A stretch of 64,000 nucleotides of DNA from Gemmatimonas sp. (GCA_023910675.1 JAAVWC010000001.1:682001-746000), one strand, 5' to 3'; positions 35,323 to 44,242 are shown, counted from the stretch's first letter. Numbers and translations: made by a program. Notes: generated from the sequence alone by a model not told the origin.

Positions 35323-36821
35323 CCGGCCTCGCTGCTGAAGTGGTAGCCCTGCGTCACGTGCGAACGTCCGCGAATGGCGCGCCACCACGGAGTGTGCGGC
35401 AGCGGCAGGGAGGCGTCGCCATGCCGATCTATGTAGTAGCTTCCGGACGCCGCGCACGAGGCGTCCTTGAACACCGTGCCCTCGGCGCGCCGCCAGATGT
35501 GGCGCATGTACCGCTCGTGCACATCGCGCTTCACCTCGACACGCGTGGCGCCGCGCGCGCGGGCGCCGTCGAGGCACTTCATGATGTGGGCGAGGTTGGC
35601 CTCGAGCATCGTGAACCAGTTGAAGCCGGCGGAATAGGGACCTGAGGTCAGGAAGAAGTTGGGGAAGCCGGGCAACGACACGCCCGCATACGCCTGCAAC
35701 CGGTGTTCCTCCCAGAACTGTCCAAGCTCAACGCCCTCGCTGCCGACCACTTCAAACCTCGGCGCGTTGCCTTGCTCCGTCGTCAGGAAACCGGTGGCCA
35801 GGATGATCGTGTCCACCTCGTGCAGCGTCTGGTCATCAGTCACGATGCCTTCCGGACAGATGCGCTCGATGTTCCGAGTGATCAGGAGTACGTTGTCGCG
35901 GCTGAGCGCAGGGAGATACGTGTTCGACGTCGTCGGGCGCTTGCAGCCGAGGCCATAGCCGGGCAGCAGCTTTGCCGCCAATGCCTGGTCTGTGACCTGC
36001 CGGCGCATCTGCCAGCGAAGAAAACGCTGAGTCCCTCGGACAAACCACGGCCATCGCCGATAGTTCACGATGGAGAACGTCAGGAACTCGAGGTGCGCTT
36101 CGGATAACAGGCGCAGCAGCGAACGAATCACGGCGAAGCGGCGCATGGATAGCCGGGATGGCGGCGGCAGTTGCCGGTCGAGTCGCGGACTGATCCAGAT
36201 TGGCGTGCGCTGGAACACGCGCAGCTGCCGGACCTGCGGGGCGATTTCCGGAATGACCTGAACCGCCGACGCGCCGGTGCCAATGACGGCGACAGACTTC
36301 CGGGCCAGGTCATAACCTTGCTCCCACTGGGCCGTGTGCATGGTCTTTCCGGCAAATGTGTCCAGCCCGGGTATCGCCGGCCACTTCGGCTCGCCGAACA
36401 GCCCGGTCGCGGCGATGAGATAGCGCGAGGTGACGACGGTGCCATTGTCGAGATGAGTCGCCCAGGTGTTACGAGCGGCGTCGAACTGGGCATGGAGCAC
36501 TCGAGAGCCATAGCGAATGTGCTTGGCCACGCCGTACTTCTCAGCGCACAGATTGACGTAGCGTTGGATCTCGGCGCCCGGAGCAAACTTGCGAGACCAG
36601 GGGAAATCGGTCTCGAACGCATAGCAATACGACGACGACGGAATATCGACGGCGATGCCGGGGTAGGTGTTGTCACGCCAGGTTCCGCCCAGTTCGTTCG
36701 CAGCCTCGAGCAGGGCAAAGGCTGTGATTCCGCCTCTCAGGAGTTCAATGCCTGCGCCGATGCCGCTGATACCGGCGCCCACGATCAAGACCTCGAGGTC
36801 CGTTGCTGCATTGCGGGCCAT
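35319..36821 (-). CDS. flavin-containing monooxygenase (Baeyer-Villiger type)
   Basis: A 500-residue enzyme. FAD-binding VLIVGAGISGIGAG near residue 10, substrate-loop region GGTWRDNTYPGIAVDIPSS, NADPH-binding VIGTGASAVQVIPEIA near 180, and ATG at ILATGF near 340. It resembles MymA-type flavoprotein monooxygenases, which work beside SDR and acyl-ligase genes in mycobacteria. The start is 2 bases from the SDR stop. Together with the SDR it could oxidise a hydroxyl to a ketone and then insert oxygen. Confidence 0.88.
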   Translation of the reverse strand: MARNAATDLEVLIVGAGISGIGAGIELLRGGITAFALLEAANELGGTWRDNTYPGIAVDIPSSSYCYAFETDFPWSRKFAPGAEIQRYVNLCAEKYGVAKHIRYGSRVLHAQFDAARNTWATHLDNGTVVTSRYLIAATGLFGEPKWPAIPGLDTFAGKTMHTAQWEQGYDLARKSVAVIGTGASAVQVIPEIAPQVRQLRVFQRTPIWISPRLDRQLPPPSRLSMRRFAVIRSLLRLLSEAHLEFLTFSIVNYRRWPWFVRGTQRFLRWQMRRQVTDQALAAKLLPGYGLGCKRPTTSNTYLPALSRDNVLLITRNIERICPEGIVTDDQTLHEVDTIILATGFLTTEQGNAPRFEVVGSEGVELGQFWEEHRLQAYAGVSLPGFPNFFLTSGPYSAGFNWFTMLEANLAHIMKCLDGARARGATRVEVKRDVHERYMRHIWRRAEGTVFKDASCAASGSYYIDRHGDASLPLPHTPWWRAIRGRSHVTQGYHFSSEAG

Positions 36822-36823
36822 CG

Positions 36824-37810
36824 TCACGGGACGTCCTGCTTCCCTTCGACCATTGTTTCGCGCCACTGCGCCAACCGCTTGGCCCGCATGTCGTCCACGC
36901 CGATCCTGCGAATCGCCGCATCACCCATGAGCTTGTTGCCGGTGACAGGCATCAGGCGCTTCAGGAAGTCACCAAGCGTTGCCTCGGAAGTGATCAGCAG
37001 GCGGGGAGTGCCTTTCTCAATGGCCTTGATCATTTGCGCGGCCGCGCGTTCTGGCGGCACGGCGTTCTGCTCATACCAATTCGTGAGCCGCCGCAGGAGA
37101 TCCGGGTCGTCGCCACGGGCGGTCTTGATGATGTTGGTCGCGACGGCGCCCGGGTGAACGACCGTCAGACCGATGGACGTTGCACGAAGCTCCTCCCACA
37201 GCGACTCTGAAAAGCCACGCACCGCGAACTTGGTCGTGCAGTACGCGGACTGACCCGGCATTGCGACAATGCCGAGCAGGCTAGAGATGTTCACGATGTG
37301 TGCCCGTTCAGCTTGTGCGAGATACGGCATGAAGAAGTGGCAACCGTGGATCACTCCCCACAGGTTTACGCCCACGATGCGATCCCAATCGTCGAGGCTC
37401 GTCTGCGGAAACGCAGCTTCATGACTGATGCCGGCGTTGTTGATGAGCAGATGGATGGCGCCGTGCGCCTCGGCCACCTCTCGGGCAAGCGTGCGCATCC
37501 ACGAGCGGTCGCTGACGTCTCCGACGTGCGTCGTCACGGCGGCTTGACTGTGGGATTCCGCAAGGTCGCGTTGGAGGTGTGACAGGCCGTCCCGATCGAG
37601 ATCGACGAGTGCGAGGTGGCAGCCCTTTGCTCGAAGACCCATGGCCAGGGCTCTGCCAATCCCGCTGGCCGCCCCGGTAACGACAGCGAGCTTTCCACTG
37701 AGTCGGGGGATGCCTTTGCGCCGGCTGAGCCAGAACCTCACAGCAGCCAGCCTTCTGGCCCCTTCTGGCACGTCGTCGAGGGGAATTCGGTCCAGTCCGC
37801 AGCGTTGCAC
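36824..37810 (-). CDS. short-chain dehydrogenase, first gene of the redox operon
   Basis: A 328-residue SDR: cofactor motif LAVVTGAASGIGRALA near residue 43, NNAGIS near 125, catalytic Ser in NISSLL and YCTTK near 190. The C-terminal extension (residues 270-328) is like that of membrane-associated lipid SDRs. The first 38 residues are Arg-rich and may be overextended; MQRC at 37810 is kept as it is the first start after the attC site. It heads the operon 100 bases after the last attC site of the array. Confidence 0.85.
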   Translation of the reverse strand: MQRCGLDRIPLDDVPEGARRLAAVRFWLSRRKGIPRLSGKLAVVTGAASGIGRALAMGLRAKGCHLALVDLDRDGLSHLQRDLAESHSQAAVTTHVGDVSDRSWMRTLAREVAEAHGAIHLLINNAGISHEAAFPQTSLDDWDRIVGVNLWGVIHGCHFFMPYLAQAERAHIVNISSLLGIVAMPGQSAYCTTKFAVRGFSESLWEELRATSIGLTVVHPGAVATNIIKTARGDDPDLLRRLTNWYEQNAVPPERAAAQMIKAIEKGTPRLLITSEATLGDFLKRLMPVTGNKLMGDAAIRRIGVDDMRAKRLAQWRETMVEGKQDVP

Positions 37811-37909
37811 CCGGCCGCGGTCGAAGCCAAGCGGTCGCGTGAAGCATTCCCGAGTACGAACTTGGTGCTCATCGCAGGGATGGGAAATAGGTCAGCACTC
37901 GATGAAGCG

Positions 37910-38049
37910 GTCGAACGCGGGCGTTCTGCAGCAAACGCCCACACCGCAGCAAGCGGGGCGTTCGCTCCTGCCCTTGAGGCAATCGCGAACGCCCCGCGCT
38001 CGCCGCACCGATGCTGGCAGCGTTTGCCTGCAGCAACGCAAGGTTAGCC
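37910..38049 (-). other. attC site 1 (last of the array)
   Basis: 140 bases, GTCGAAC to GTTAGCC. The first box is degenerate (G at the fourth position). Same long type as sites 8, 9, 10: GTTTGCCTGCAGCAACGCAA end. Confidence 0.85.
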
Positions 38050-38067
38050 AGCGCGCTCAGCCAGCGG

Positions 38068-38565
38068 CTACGGCTCCGAGGCTCGTGGCGTGATCACTAG
38101 CGCTGGTCCCGGATCCGGCCCAGGCCCGAGTTGATCACGGAGGTGTCGGAAGAGATCTGGCCACCTCTCCACGGCACCGAGCTGCGGCATGGGATACCAC
38201 TCAATGCGGGGGCGCTCCACACCAAAGACCAAGCCTACGAGCCCAAACTCCCCCTGATGTATTTCTAGCACACGGTTTGGCACGCGACGTATGCGCCCGT
38301 TTGGATGGTCCAAGATCACCCAGTACGAGAACTCGCGCACCTCGCCCCGCGTCCCCCGCGCACCGAGGGCGATCTGTGCCTTTGCCGTCACAACCTGCCC
38401 TGTTGTCGAGGTATCCACTTCCAAGAACTTCCCACCGTCCGCCCACTTGATTGGGCCTGGCGTCACAGACTCGATGTAGTTCGTGACTTCGGGCGGCGTA
38501 TGCACGCTGTCGTGGCGCTCCCCCTTTTGGGTGTACGCCGTAGCACATACCCCTATGGCAGTCAT
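38068..38565 (-). CDS. cassette protein, hypothetical
   Basis: 165 residues from ATG 38565, chosen because GGAGG lies 5-9 bases upstream; in-frame codons further upstream are not protein-like. Begins MTAIGVCATAYTQKGERHDS. The body is beta-rich (PIKWADGGKFLEVDTSTTGQ, then VVTAKAQIALGARG) with several Trp. It lacks a signal peptide and ends in a Pro-rich tail. It is the last cassette gene before attC 1. Function unknown. Confidence 0.6.
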   Translation of the reverse strand: MTAIGVCATAYTQKGERHDSVHTPPEVTNYIESVTPGPIKWADGGKFLEVDTSTTGQVVTAKAQIALGARGTRGEVREFSYWVILDHPNGRIRRVPNRVLEIHQGEFGLVGLVFGVERPRIEWYPMPQLGAVERWPDLFRHLRDQLGPGPDPGPALVITPRASEP

Positions 38566-39148
38566 GGTTGCCTCCGTCTGAAGGATCCTGCGGCAGCCGG
38601 GCGCCGCCGCCTGTTCCTCATCTTTCGGCGTTATCGCATTCGGTGGTGTCAGCAGTCTGCCTACGTCGTGTAGGGCAATGGGAACCGTGCACCGACGCGC
38701 TCCCTCCCTGAGCAACTGTGTCGCTGGGTCCGCCTTCACGCGGGATCAATGCACCCTGGCGCAACCGGCAGTACGCGGACACTTAGCGTTGAGGCTGTGT
38801 CTTGAGAGGGGGCGGGCTCGCGGGTGCCTTTGATCGTTACTCGTCCGCTTCCACCGCGCGCCAACTACACCTAAGTGCGAGAGCTCCGCGGAATCGAGGG
38901 ACGGGACCGCTGCCACTGGTTCTGCTCACAGCAATTCCCCGACAAGGAGCCACCTGCGCACCCTTTCGGCGGCTCGCGATCCACGACTGTCGTTGGTCGA
39001 GGGGCCATCACGCTTTGCTTGGCCGAGGCACGCACGCTCTGTACACACCAAGGCGATCGAGCAGCGAAGGGGCCGATTGAGTAGGTCGGTGACCCTCAGG
39101 GGAACGCGATACCTCTGTAATCCTTGAATACTGGAGCGTCGGGGTGCT
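38566..39148. other. cassette 5' region without a clear gene
   Basis: 583 bases between the 165-residue gene and attC 2. A plus-strand 69-codon frame (38875-39084) has no recognisable content. Part of this may be a decayed second gene. Confidence 0.35.
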
Positions 39149-39274
39149 GGTTAACGCGAGAGCGTTCTGCTGCAGCGCATCAAATGAATTGCGGCCGGAC
39201 GGGCGGCGTGCGCCAGCCCGGCGACCGCCTGCCGCACACCGCATGGCGCTGTCAGCAGCAACGTTTCGTTAGAC
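39149..39274 (-). other. attC site 2
   Basis: 126 bases, GGTTAAC to GTTAGAC; medium type. Nearly identical to site 12, differing at a few scattered bases. Confidence 0.85.
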
Positions 39275-39275
39275 C

Positions 39276-39572
39276 TCAGCGCCGCGACTGCCAACGGCAT
39301 GGATGACGGCGTCTGTGAATGACCGCAATCACCGATATTCCTCGAGGAGTGCCCACGAAGTACACCACGTACGGGAATCGGCGAAGCGGCACCAGGCGAA
39401 TATCGTCGACCGCGATCGCATACTGCTCAGGTGCGCGCTGAATCGAGGTGAATGCGACCGAGACGGCCCGTAGGAATTCATGTCCGAGTCCGACACTTCG
39501 CGCTTCGTACCACTGAAACGCCTCCGCCATTTCTGCGCGTGCCTCGCGTCGAACGAACAAGCGCGGCGTCAC
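39276..39572 (-). CDS. RelE/ParE-type toxin (copy 1)
   Basis: A 98-residue RelE/ParE fold protein: EMAEAFQWYEARSVGLGHEF (helix pair), IAVDDIRLVPLRRFPYVVYF and ISVIAVIHRRRHP strands. These toxins cut mRNA on the ribosome or poison gyrase; which one is not evident. The TGA lies one base before the attC 2 box, and the gene overlaps the antitoxin stop by 4 bases. Copy 2 at 62121 differs at three residues (P to T, R to S, C to R). Confidence 0.85.
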   Translation of the reverse strand: MTPRLFVRREARAEMAEAFQWYEARSVGLGHEFLRAVSVAFTSIQRAPEQYAIAVDDIRLVPLRRFPYVVYFVGTPRGISVIAVIHRRRHPCRWQSRR

Positions 39573-39784
39573 GCGCCGCGCTTACCGATCTCTTTCACGA
39601 CCAGGTCCCACGGCTCGCCCGGATCCCCGTCAGCCTCAAGCGCAGCGCGGCGGCGGCGTAGCTCGTCGAGGACGGGCTCAGTCGGCTGCTGCTCCGAAAC
39701 GGGCAGGCTGTCCCAGAGCTGCTCCGCGAGCTCGATACGCTCGTCGGGCGTCAGGTGACTGAAATCTAGAATCGGCGAGGACAT
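39569..39784 (-). CDS. addiction-module antitoxin (TIGR02574 type, copy 1)
   Basis: A 71-residue protein, MSSPILDFSHLTPDERIELA then EQLWDSL, the pattern of the small addiction-module component that precedes RelE-type toxins. The C-terminal helix (ELRRRRAALEADGD) should wrap the toxin. It is identical to copy 2 at 62414. The pair is a complete TA cassette, likely stabilising the array. Confidence 0.85.
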   Translation of the reverse strand: MSSPILDFSHLTPDERIELAEQLWDSLPVSEQQPTEPVLDELRRRRAALEADGDPGEPWDLVVKEIGKRGA

Positions 39785-39833
39785 ACTTGGAAGGTGTCGC
39801 AGGACCGGCCGGCGGACAAGACCGTCCTTGGAG

Positions 39834-39925
39834 GTCTAACGCGGGCTTCTGTTGCGAGCGGACCGCCCGACATATCCCGTTGCGCGGAGGATCCGTCCGC
39901 TCGTCAACAGCAAGCTTCGTTAGGC
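39834..39925 (-). other. attC site 3
   Basis: 92 bases, GTCTAAC to GTTAGGC; short type with GCTTCTGTTGCGAGCGGACC. Same sequence type as site 7; both are directly followed by the left end of the ISCR-like element. Confidence 0.85.
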
Positions 39926-40278
39926 CTGCGACACCGGACGTTGCGTCGGAATAGCCCCTCGCGCAGTGGAATGGTGACCGTCCGCGCCCGAGTCGGGCGT
40001 ATGCTCGGCGCTCCCTGGTCCCGGAGCGCGCGTCCCGATTCGGCTCCGCTGTTTCGGTTGGTGTCGGATCATCTGCAGCGCCTGCAGTCGTCTACGACTA
40101 GCGCTTCGGGCGCGAGTACGGCCTGTGGCGCCCCGTGGTCGCGCAGGTGGCCGAGAAGTTCCTCGCCTGCGGCGTGCTCGACCACGGGTTCGCGCGCATC
40201 CGTTGCGACACGTGCACGCACGAGCATCGTATCCTCGACGGATACTTGACCCGCCCCGATTGGAATTCCTTTCCCTGG
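39926..40278 (+). mobile_element. ISCR-like element, internally deleted miniature
   Basis: Matches 45757-46110 (left end: GCGTCGGAATAGCCC, GAGTCGGGCGTATGCTCGGC, CCGTGGTCGCGCAGGTGGCC) to about 40235. It then jumps to the right end (ATACTTGACCCGCCCCGATT, GGAATTC...). Both ends are kept, the transposase middle is lost. It lies between attC 3 and the end of the 40298 gene. Confidence 0.75.
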
Positions 40279-40297
40279 AGAAGACAAGCGAACCGTA

Positions 40298-41389
40298 TCA
40301 CCTTTCCTTCAACGCTTTCTCCAGCGGGACACGCTGCAGTTTCCGCATCGGATCGCGAACCTTGCTGATCCAGCCAAGCGCATCGGCCGTCAATGCGTAC
40401 TGTGCCCGCTTGTTCCGATCGGCGAACACGCCCGCGGAACCCCACGGTGTGTGCAGCACGCCGCCAAGCATGGCGGTACCAGTGCGTGGGACAGCGGACG
40501 CGACGGAGGCTCCCCACGTGTGCATCTCGGAAGTCGTGTATGAGTGTCGCAGGTAGCCATAGAGCTCGACGACAGCCAACTCGGAGTACGTGCTGTCATT
40601 GCGGAAGTATGGCATGAGACCGCCCACGGGATGAACGAAAATCCACTGGTTGCGGGGCGGCGCAAGACTCCGTCCTAGTGACGTGTCGCAGTCGCGCACA
40701 GGGCTGATCAGGCGCCCCACGAACCCGAGGCGGCACGACGCGGCAAGTCTCTCCCACAGCGTCATCGAGTAGCCGTTCTTCACGAACAGCGCCCACTGCG
40801 CCTCCGCGGCGGCGTAGTTTATGGCCACCCGTCGCAGCTCGGGCTGATTCAGGTACTCCAGGTAGCGGGTCAGCGTGCTGGCAGTTGCGCAGACGGCTAC
40901 CGCCACCGCGCGGTTCGACTCATCGATGGTAAACACGGTGTCCACACCGAGCATGACGGTGCCGGGGTTTGCTGCAGCGCCAAGTCTGAGCGATGCCGCA
41001 TTGACGACCTGCCCATTACGAAGACTCTTGCCGTCCTCGATGAGCTGCTTGAGCGAGCCGCGAGTTATGGCGGTCCGACTGCGTACCAACGTGATGACTG
41101 GATCGAGCGTGGATGACGTGCCGTCCCTCACCAGCTCGAGAAGACGGTCACCGCGCTGCGCGATCGAGTCCAGCGCAGCAAGCGCCCCAAATCGTGCCTG
41201 AAGCGAGACGTAGTCGACGTGGGCCTGTCGCCAGAGCAAGCGGTTGAGCATCTCCTGCGTAGCGGTCGGATCGGATGCCTGGAATGCTGGTACGCCATTG
41301 ACGCAGTTGGATACCTGTGTGGCAACTTGCGCGTGAGCCGGCGCGGCGATCAGCGCGAGCGCGAGCAGGAGTACGGCACGGACTTTCAT
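40298..41389 (-). CDS. secreted protein of the three-gene cassette
   Basis: A 363-residue protein with signal peptide MKVRAVLLLALALIAAPAHA cleaved before QVATQ. Start at 41389 overlaps the upstream hydrolase stop (ATGA) and has AAGGGG 8 bases before; a start 6 bases upstream (ML) is possible. Helical N-terminal half (residues 60-170) and a C-terminal region with Cys near 195, 235 and 250. No family recognised. It would work in the periplasm, with the hydrolase and membrane protein as partners. Confidence 0.7.
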   Translation of the reverse strand: MKVRAVLLLALALIAAPAHAQVATQVSNCVNGVPAFQASDPTATQEMLNRLLWRQAHVDYVSLQARFGALAALDSIAQRGDRLLELVRDGTSSTLDPVITLVRSRTAITRGSLKQLIEDGKSLRNGQVVNAASLRLGAAANPGTVMLGVDTVFTIDESNRAVAVAVCATASTLTRYLEYLNQPELRRVAINYAAAEAQWALFVKNGYSMTLWERLAASCRLGFVGRLISPVRDCDTSLGRSLAPPRNQWIFVHPVGGLMPYFRNDSTYSELAVVELYGYLRHSYTTSEMHTWGASVASAVPRTGTAMLGGVLHTPWGSAGVFADRNKRAQYALTADALGWISKVRDPMRKLQRVPLEKALKER

Positions 41390-42558
41390 GAGCATTTCCC
41401 CCTTGCGTCCAGCAACAGCCCGACCGCGCGCAGCAGCCGCTCGAGCCATCCTGCGGTTACGAGCACCAGATCGCCCGGCGGCGTGGGACAATTCTGCACG
41501 TAGAGGTCCTTGGCCCGCTTGAGGTCGGCAAGCGCGGTTTGAGTCTTGGTGCACGTGAGCTGCGGTAACTGCTGCCATGCCGCCGGCACGTTGAGCTGAG
41601 CCAGCTCCTGCGCATCGAACGCTGCACCACGCAAGGCACCGGCAAGCGCCTGCGATACCTCGGCGGACATCAGGTAGTTCGCGAAGCCATGAACATTCAT
41701 GATGTCTGGCGTGCGTCCCGGTGGCGCCGCCACACCGAGCGTTTGGAACGTGCGAAGATTCGCGATCGCACTCTGAAGCTTCCATGCGTCCTTCCACGAC
41801 GCGCCGGCGTTCTCAGCACGCCACGGGCGCCAGGGCATGAGCCACGGAATTGGGTCTGCCTCGTGGTACACGTTGCACATCTGACGCACCAAGGTGCCTG
41901 TCTGGCCAGGTAGGAGTGGCGGCGAATACACATCCGCCGTTGGCATCAGGAAGGGCGCAACATTGGCGAGTGTGGCCCAAAACTCGAATCCGCCGGTCTG
42001 TGCCCACACCGCGTTGCTGCCGAGATGTCGCAGCGCGTACGTCGTCGCCGCGTTGCCGAGCGAGTGCGAGACGAGCAGGCGGCGAATGTTTGCACCCGGC
42101 ACCTGTCGAGCGAGATCGTCCGCGCGCGTGATGGTTGCGAGGATACTCGCGGTGGCCATGGTGCGTGCCTGCACGGTATCGGCCCACCACAGCAGCACAT
42201 CCATGCAGTTGACCCACGCGAAGTCCGTGTTGGTCAGCTCCGTGACATACGCATCCACGAGATTGGCGATACCGAGCGCATTGACTTTGGCTTTGCGGTC
42301 CGTCGCGCCTCGCCGGAAGTCATCGAACGTGGCGTGATACGACACGGGGACCACCCAGATGGCGTTCGCGTTGTCGCTCCCCGCGGGTGGACTGGACGGC
42401 ACAGGATCGAGCACCGTGGCACGAGGCAACCGGTAGGTGTCGGTAATCCAGTTGACTGCGTCGACGACGGAATCTGACCAACGTTGGCCTGCGGGCGCGG
42501 GGCTGCCATCGGCGCTGCCGCAGCCCATGCCGTGGACGAGGTAGAGAATGGTAGGCAT
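41386..42558 (-). CDS. alpha/beta hydrolase, lipase-like
   Basis: A 390-residue protein beginning MPTILYLVHGMGCGSADGSP, a His-Gly oxyanion-loop motif. The nucleophile elbow is RRLLVSHSLGNAATTYALRH (Ser near residue 165), as in lipase and PGAP1-like hydrolases. It lacks a signal peptide. The catalytic His may be in NVHGFANYL near 293. It is the middle gene of a three-gene cassette operon and overlaps the secreted partner by 4 bases. The substrate could be a lipid or ester; unknown. Confidence 0.75.
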   Translation of the reverse strand: MPTILYLVHGMGCGSADGSPAPAGQRWSDSVVDAVNWITDTYRLPRATVLDPVPSSPPAGSDNANAIWVVPVSYHATFDDFRRGATDRKAKVNALGIANLVDAYVTELTNTDFAWVNCMDVLLWWADTVQARTMATASILATITRADDLARQVPGANIRRLLVSHSLGNAATTYALRHLGSNAVWAQTGGFEFWATLANVAPFLMPTADVYSPPLLPGQTGTLVRQMCNVYHEADPIPWLMPWRPWRAENAGASWKDAWKLQSAIANLRTFQTLGVAAPPGRTPDIMNVHGFANYLMSAEVSQALAGALRGAAFDAQELAQLNVPAAWQQLPQLTCTKTQTALADLKRAKDLYVQNCPTPPGDLVLVTAGWLERLLRAVGLLLDARGKCS

Positions 42559-42570
42559 GGGAGCGTCCCG

Positions 42571-43041
42571 TCAGATGGTGGGGACGACTCGAGCGGATGG
42601 CGGCGCAGCGGTGAATGCCGGCGCTGCAGCGGCCGCTTGCGTGACCTGCACCGCGAGGCTGGCCTTCTCGAGCCTGCGCACGTCCTTGGCCGCGCTTGCG
42701 AAGCTCACGATACTCGTCCAGAACGCGGAGCCGCCACTGATCATCAGTCCAAAGATCAGCCAGTTGATCGTGCGGCCTGGACCTACAGCGATGGTGCGCA
42801 TATACCAGTTGCTCTGCCTATCCCCGACTAGCCAAGCGGTAACAAGGCTCGCCGTCATCGTGATTCCAAGTACCGCCAATCGGCGGCGCTGATCCACGTC
42901 GTACTCGGATTCCCCCGGTTCGGCGACCACCGGCTTGGCAAGCCACGGGAACATCGTCTTGGCGATGACCACGAGTCGCTCCATCGCCAAGCTTCCAGCG
43001 AGAGCGAGGGGTGCGAAATCGGACAGCGAATCGAGTTGCAT
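42571..43041 (-). CDS. small membrane protein of the three-gene cassette
   Basis: 156 residues with two or three membrane helices (LAVLGITMTASLVTAWLVG at about residue 55; INWLIFGLMISGGSAFWTSI near 92). The C-terminal tail is Ala-rich with TAAPPS. It begins MQLDSLSDFAPLALAGSLAM. First gene of the operon, 12 bases before the hydrolase. It may anchor the hydrolase; no family recognised. Confidence 0.65.
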   Translation of the reverse strand: MQLDSLSDFAPLALAGSLAMERLVVIAKTMFPWLAKPVVAEPGESEYDVDQRRRLAVLGITMTASLVTAWLVGDRQSNWYMRTIAVGPGRTINWLIFGLMISGGSAFWTSIVSFASAAKDVRRLEKASLAVQVTQAAAAAPAFTAAPPSARVVPTI

Positions 43042-43440
43042 GATGGAGCCCTCTCAGGTGGATTGGGACTGGATACCTAACTTGAAGCGTCATTCGCATT
43101 GCCGGAGCGCGGCGGCAACCGCCCGCACACCGTTCGTTGATGTGCTTGACGTTAGCACCCAATACGAGAGTCCGGTAACTCCAGTGTGACCAGCGTCGAC
43201 TTGCGCAGGCTTCAGCGTCCGGCGCGAACTGCGCACCAAACTCACGCGTAATGCCGGTGACCTCGCTGGCGCCTCGCGAGGTAATCCACTCAGTGAACGC
43301 ATCGCACTCGTTCAGTTACGCGCCATCGATCGCAATGTCCAGGCTGCTTCGCACACCCCGCCCCGCGGCCTAACTCCAGACTGCAAGTAGAGCGGCGAAC
43401 ACCGCTATCGCTTTCCGCATGATTCACATCCGCTGGGGAC
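43042..43440. other. cassette 5' region without a clear gene
   Basis: 399 bases from attC 4 to the membrane protein start. No frame looks like protein. It probably holds the promoter of the three-gene cassette. Confidence 0.4.
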
Positions 43441-43565
43441 GCCTAACGCCTTACGTTCTGCTGCAGCGCATCAAATAAAGTGCGGCCGGACGGGCGACGT
43501 GCGCCAGCACGGCGACCGCCTGCCGCACACCGCATGGCGCTGTCAGCAGCAACGTTTCGTTAGAT
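43441..43565 (-). other. attC site 4
   Basis: 125 bases, GCCTAAC to GTTAGAT; medium type. From GCTGCAGCGCATCAAATAAA onwards it is the same as site 12. The PIN toxin stop is provided by its RYYYAAC box. Confidence 0.85.
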
Positions 43566-43982
43566 GTCTGCCGGTTCGATATAGCGGTCCACGAACGGTC
43601 GCGCCTTGAGCACTTCGATGCCCCGCCAGCCGGACACCCGCAGCAGATGCTTATCGCCCGACACGATGAGCCGTGCGTTCGCGGCGAGCGCCGCCGCCAG
43701 GAACATCTCATCATCGGGATCCTCGCTCACGCGCTCATCGAGCGCTGGGGCATCCACCAGCAGGGCGTGCACCGTCAGCATCGCGAGCAGCGCCTCGAGT
43801 GTCCCCACGAGCGGCTCACGCCCTTTGCTCAGCGCGAGCCCAACCCGTCGGTATTCTTCCAATATCGGCGGCGAGATGACGAGGCGGATGGTTCCCGTAC
43901 TCCACGCCGTCAGAATGCGGCCTGGCACGCCACCAAAGAGCAGCCCTGACACCAAGACGTTGGTGTCCAGCACGACCTTCAC
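43560..43982 (-). CDS. PIN-domain toxin
   Basis: A 140-residue PIN domain: MKVVLDTNVLVSGLLFG (first Asp), ILEEYRRVG, DPDDEMFLAAALAANARLIV (acidic pair), SGDKHLL (last Asp). This is the COG1569-type VapC-like RNase, which cuts RNA in a Mg-dependent way. It overlaps the AbrB antitoxin by 4 bases. Its TAA stop is made by the attC box (GAC-ATC-TAA-C). Intact. Confidence 0.88.
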   Translation of the reverse strand: MKVVLDTNVLVSGLLFGGVPGRILTAWSTGTIRLVISPPILEEYRRVGLALSKGREPLVGTLEALLAMLTVHALLVDAPALDERVSEDPDDEMFLAAALAANARLIVSGDKHLLRVSGWRGIEVLKARPFVDRYIEPADI

Positions 43983-44242
43983 TTGGCGCGTCGCACCTTT
44001 TTGATCGCCCGCGGCACGTCGGCCGACTTGAGACCAGCGGCTTTCGCCGCGCGGCGCGCCTGCGCCGTGAGCGCCGTGAACTCCGACAGGGCGGGCGGCT
44101 CCAGCACCTTCAGAATGACGACGTCGCGATCCGCCACGACCACGAACTGCGCACCCGTCTTCAGGCCGAGGCGTTCGCGAATGGCTTCGGGGATGACGAC
44201 CTGCCCTTTCGAGGACAAGGTCGTGGTCGCGGCATCGAACAT
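43979..44242 (-). CDS. AbrB/SpoVT-type antitoxin
   Basis: An 87-residue protein from ATG 44242 (GGAG 7-10 bases upstream; in-frame codons beyond lie in the attC). Core TTLSSKGQVVIPEAIRERLG and GAQFVVVADRDVVILKVL. The C-terminal basic tail (RAIKKVRRAK) would bind the PIN toxin. It is probably the autorepressor of the pair. Confidence 0.85.
   Translation of the reverse strand: MFDAATTTLSSKGQVVIPEAIRERLGLKTGAQFVVVADRDVVILKVLEPPALSEFTALTAQARRAAKAAGLKSADVPRAIKKVRRAK

Noticed and set aside
35323-35577. Extended start of the ligase-reductase frame
   Set aside because: The added 85 residues are Arg-rich shadow of the FMO gene; ATG at 35322 gives the normal domain start and a 4-base overlap.
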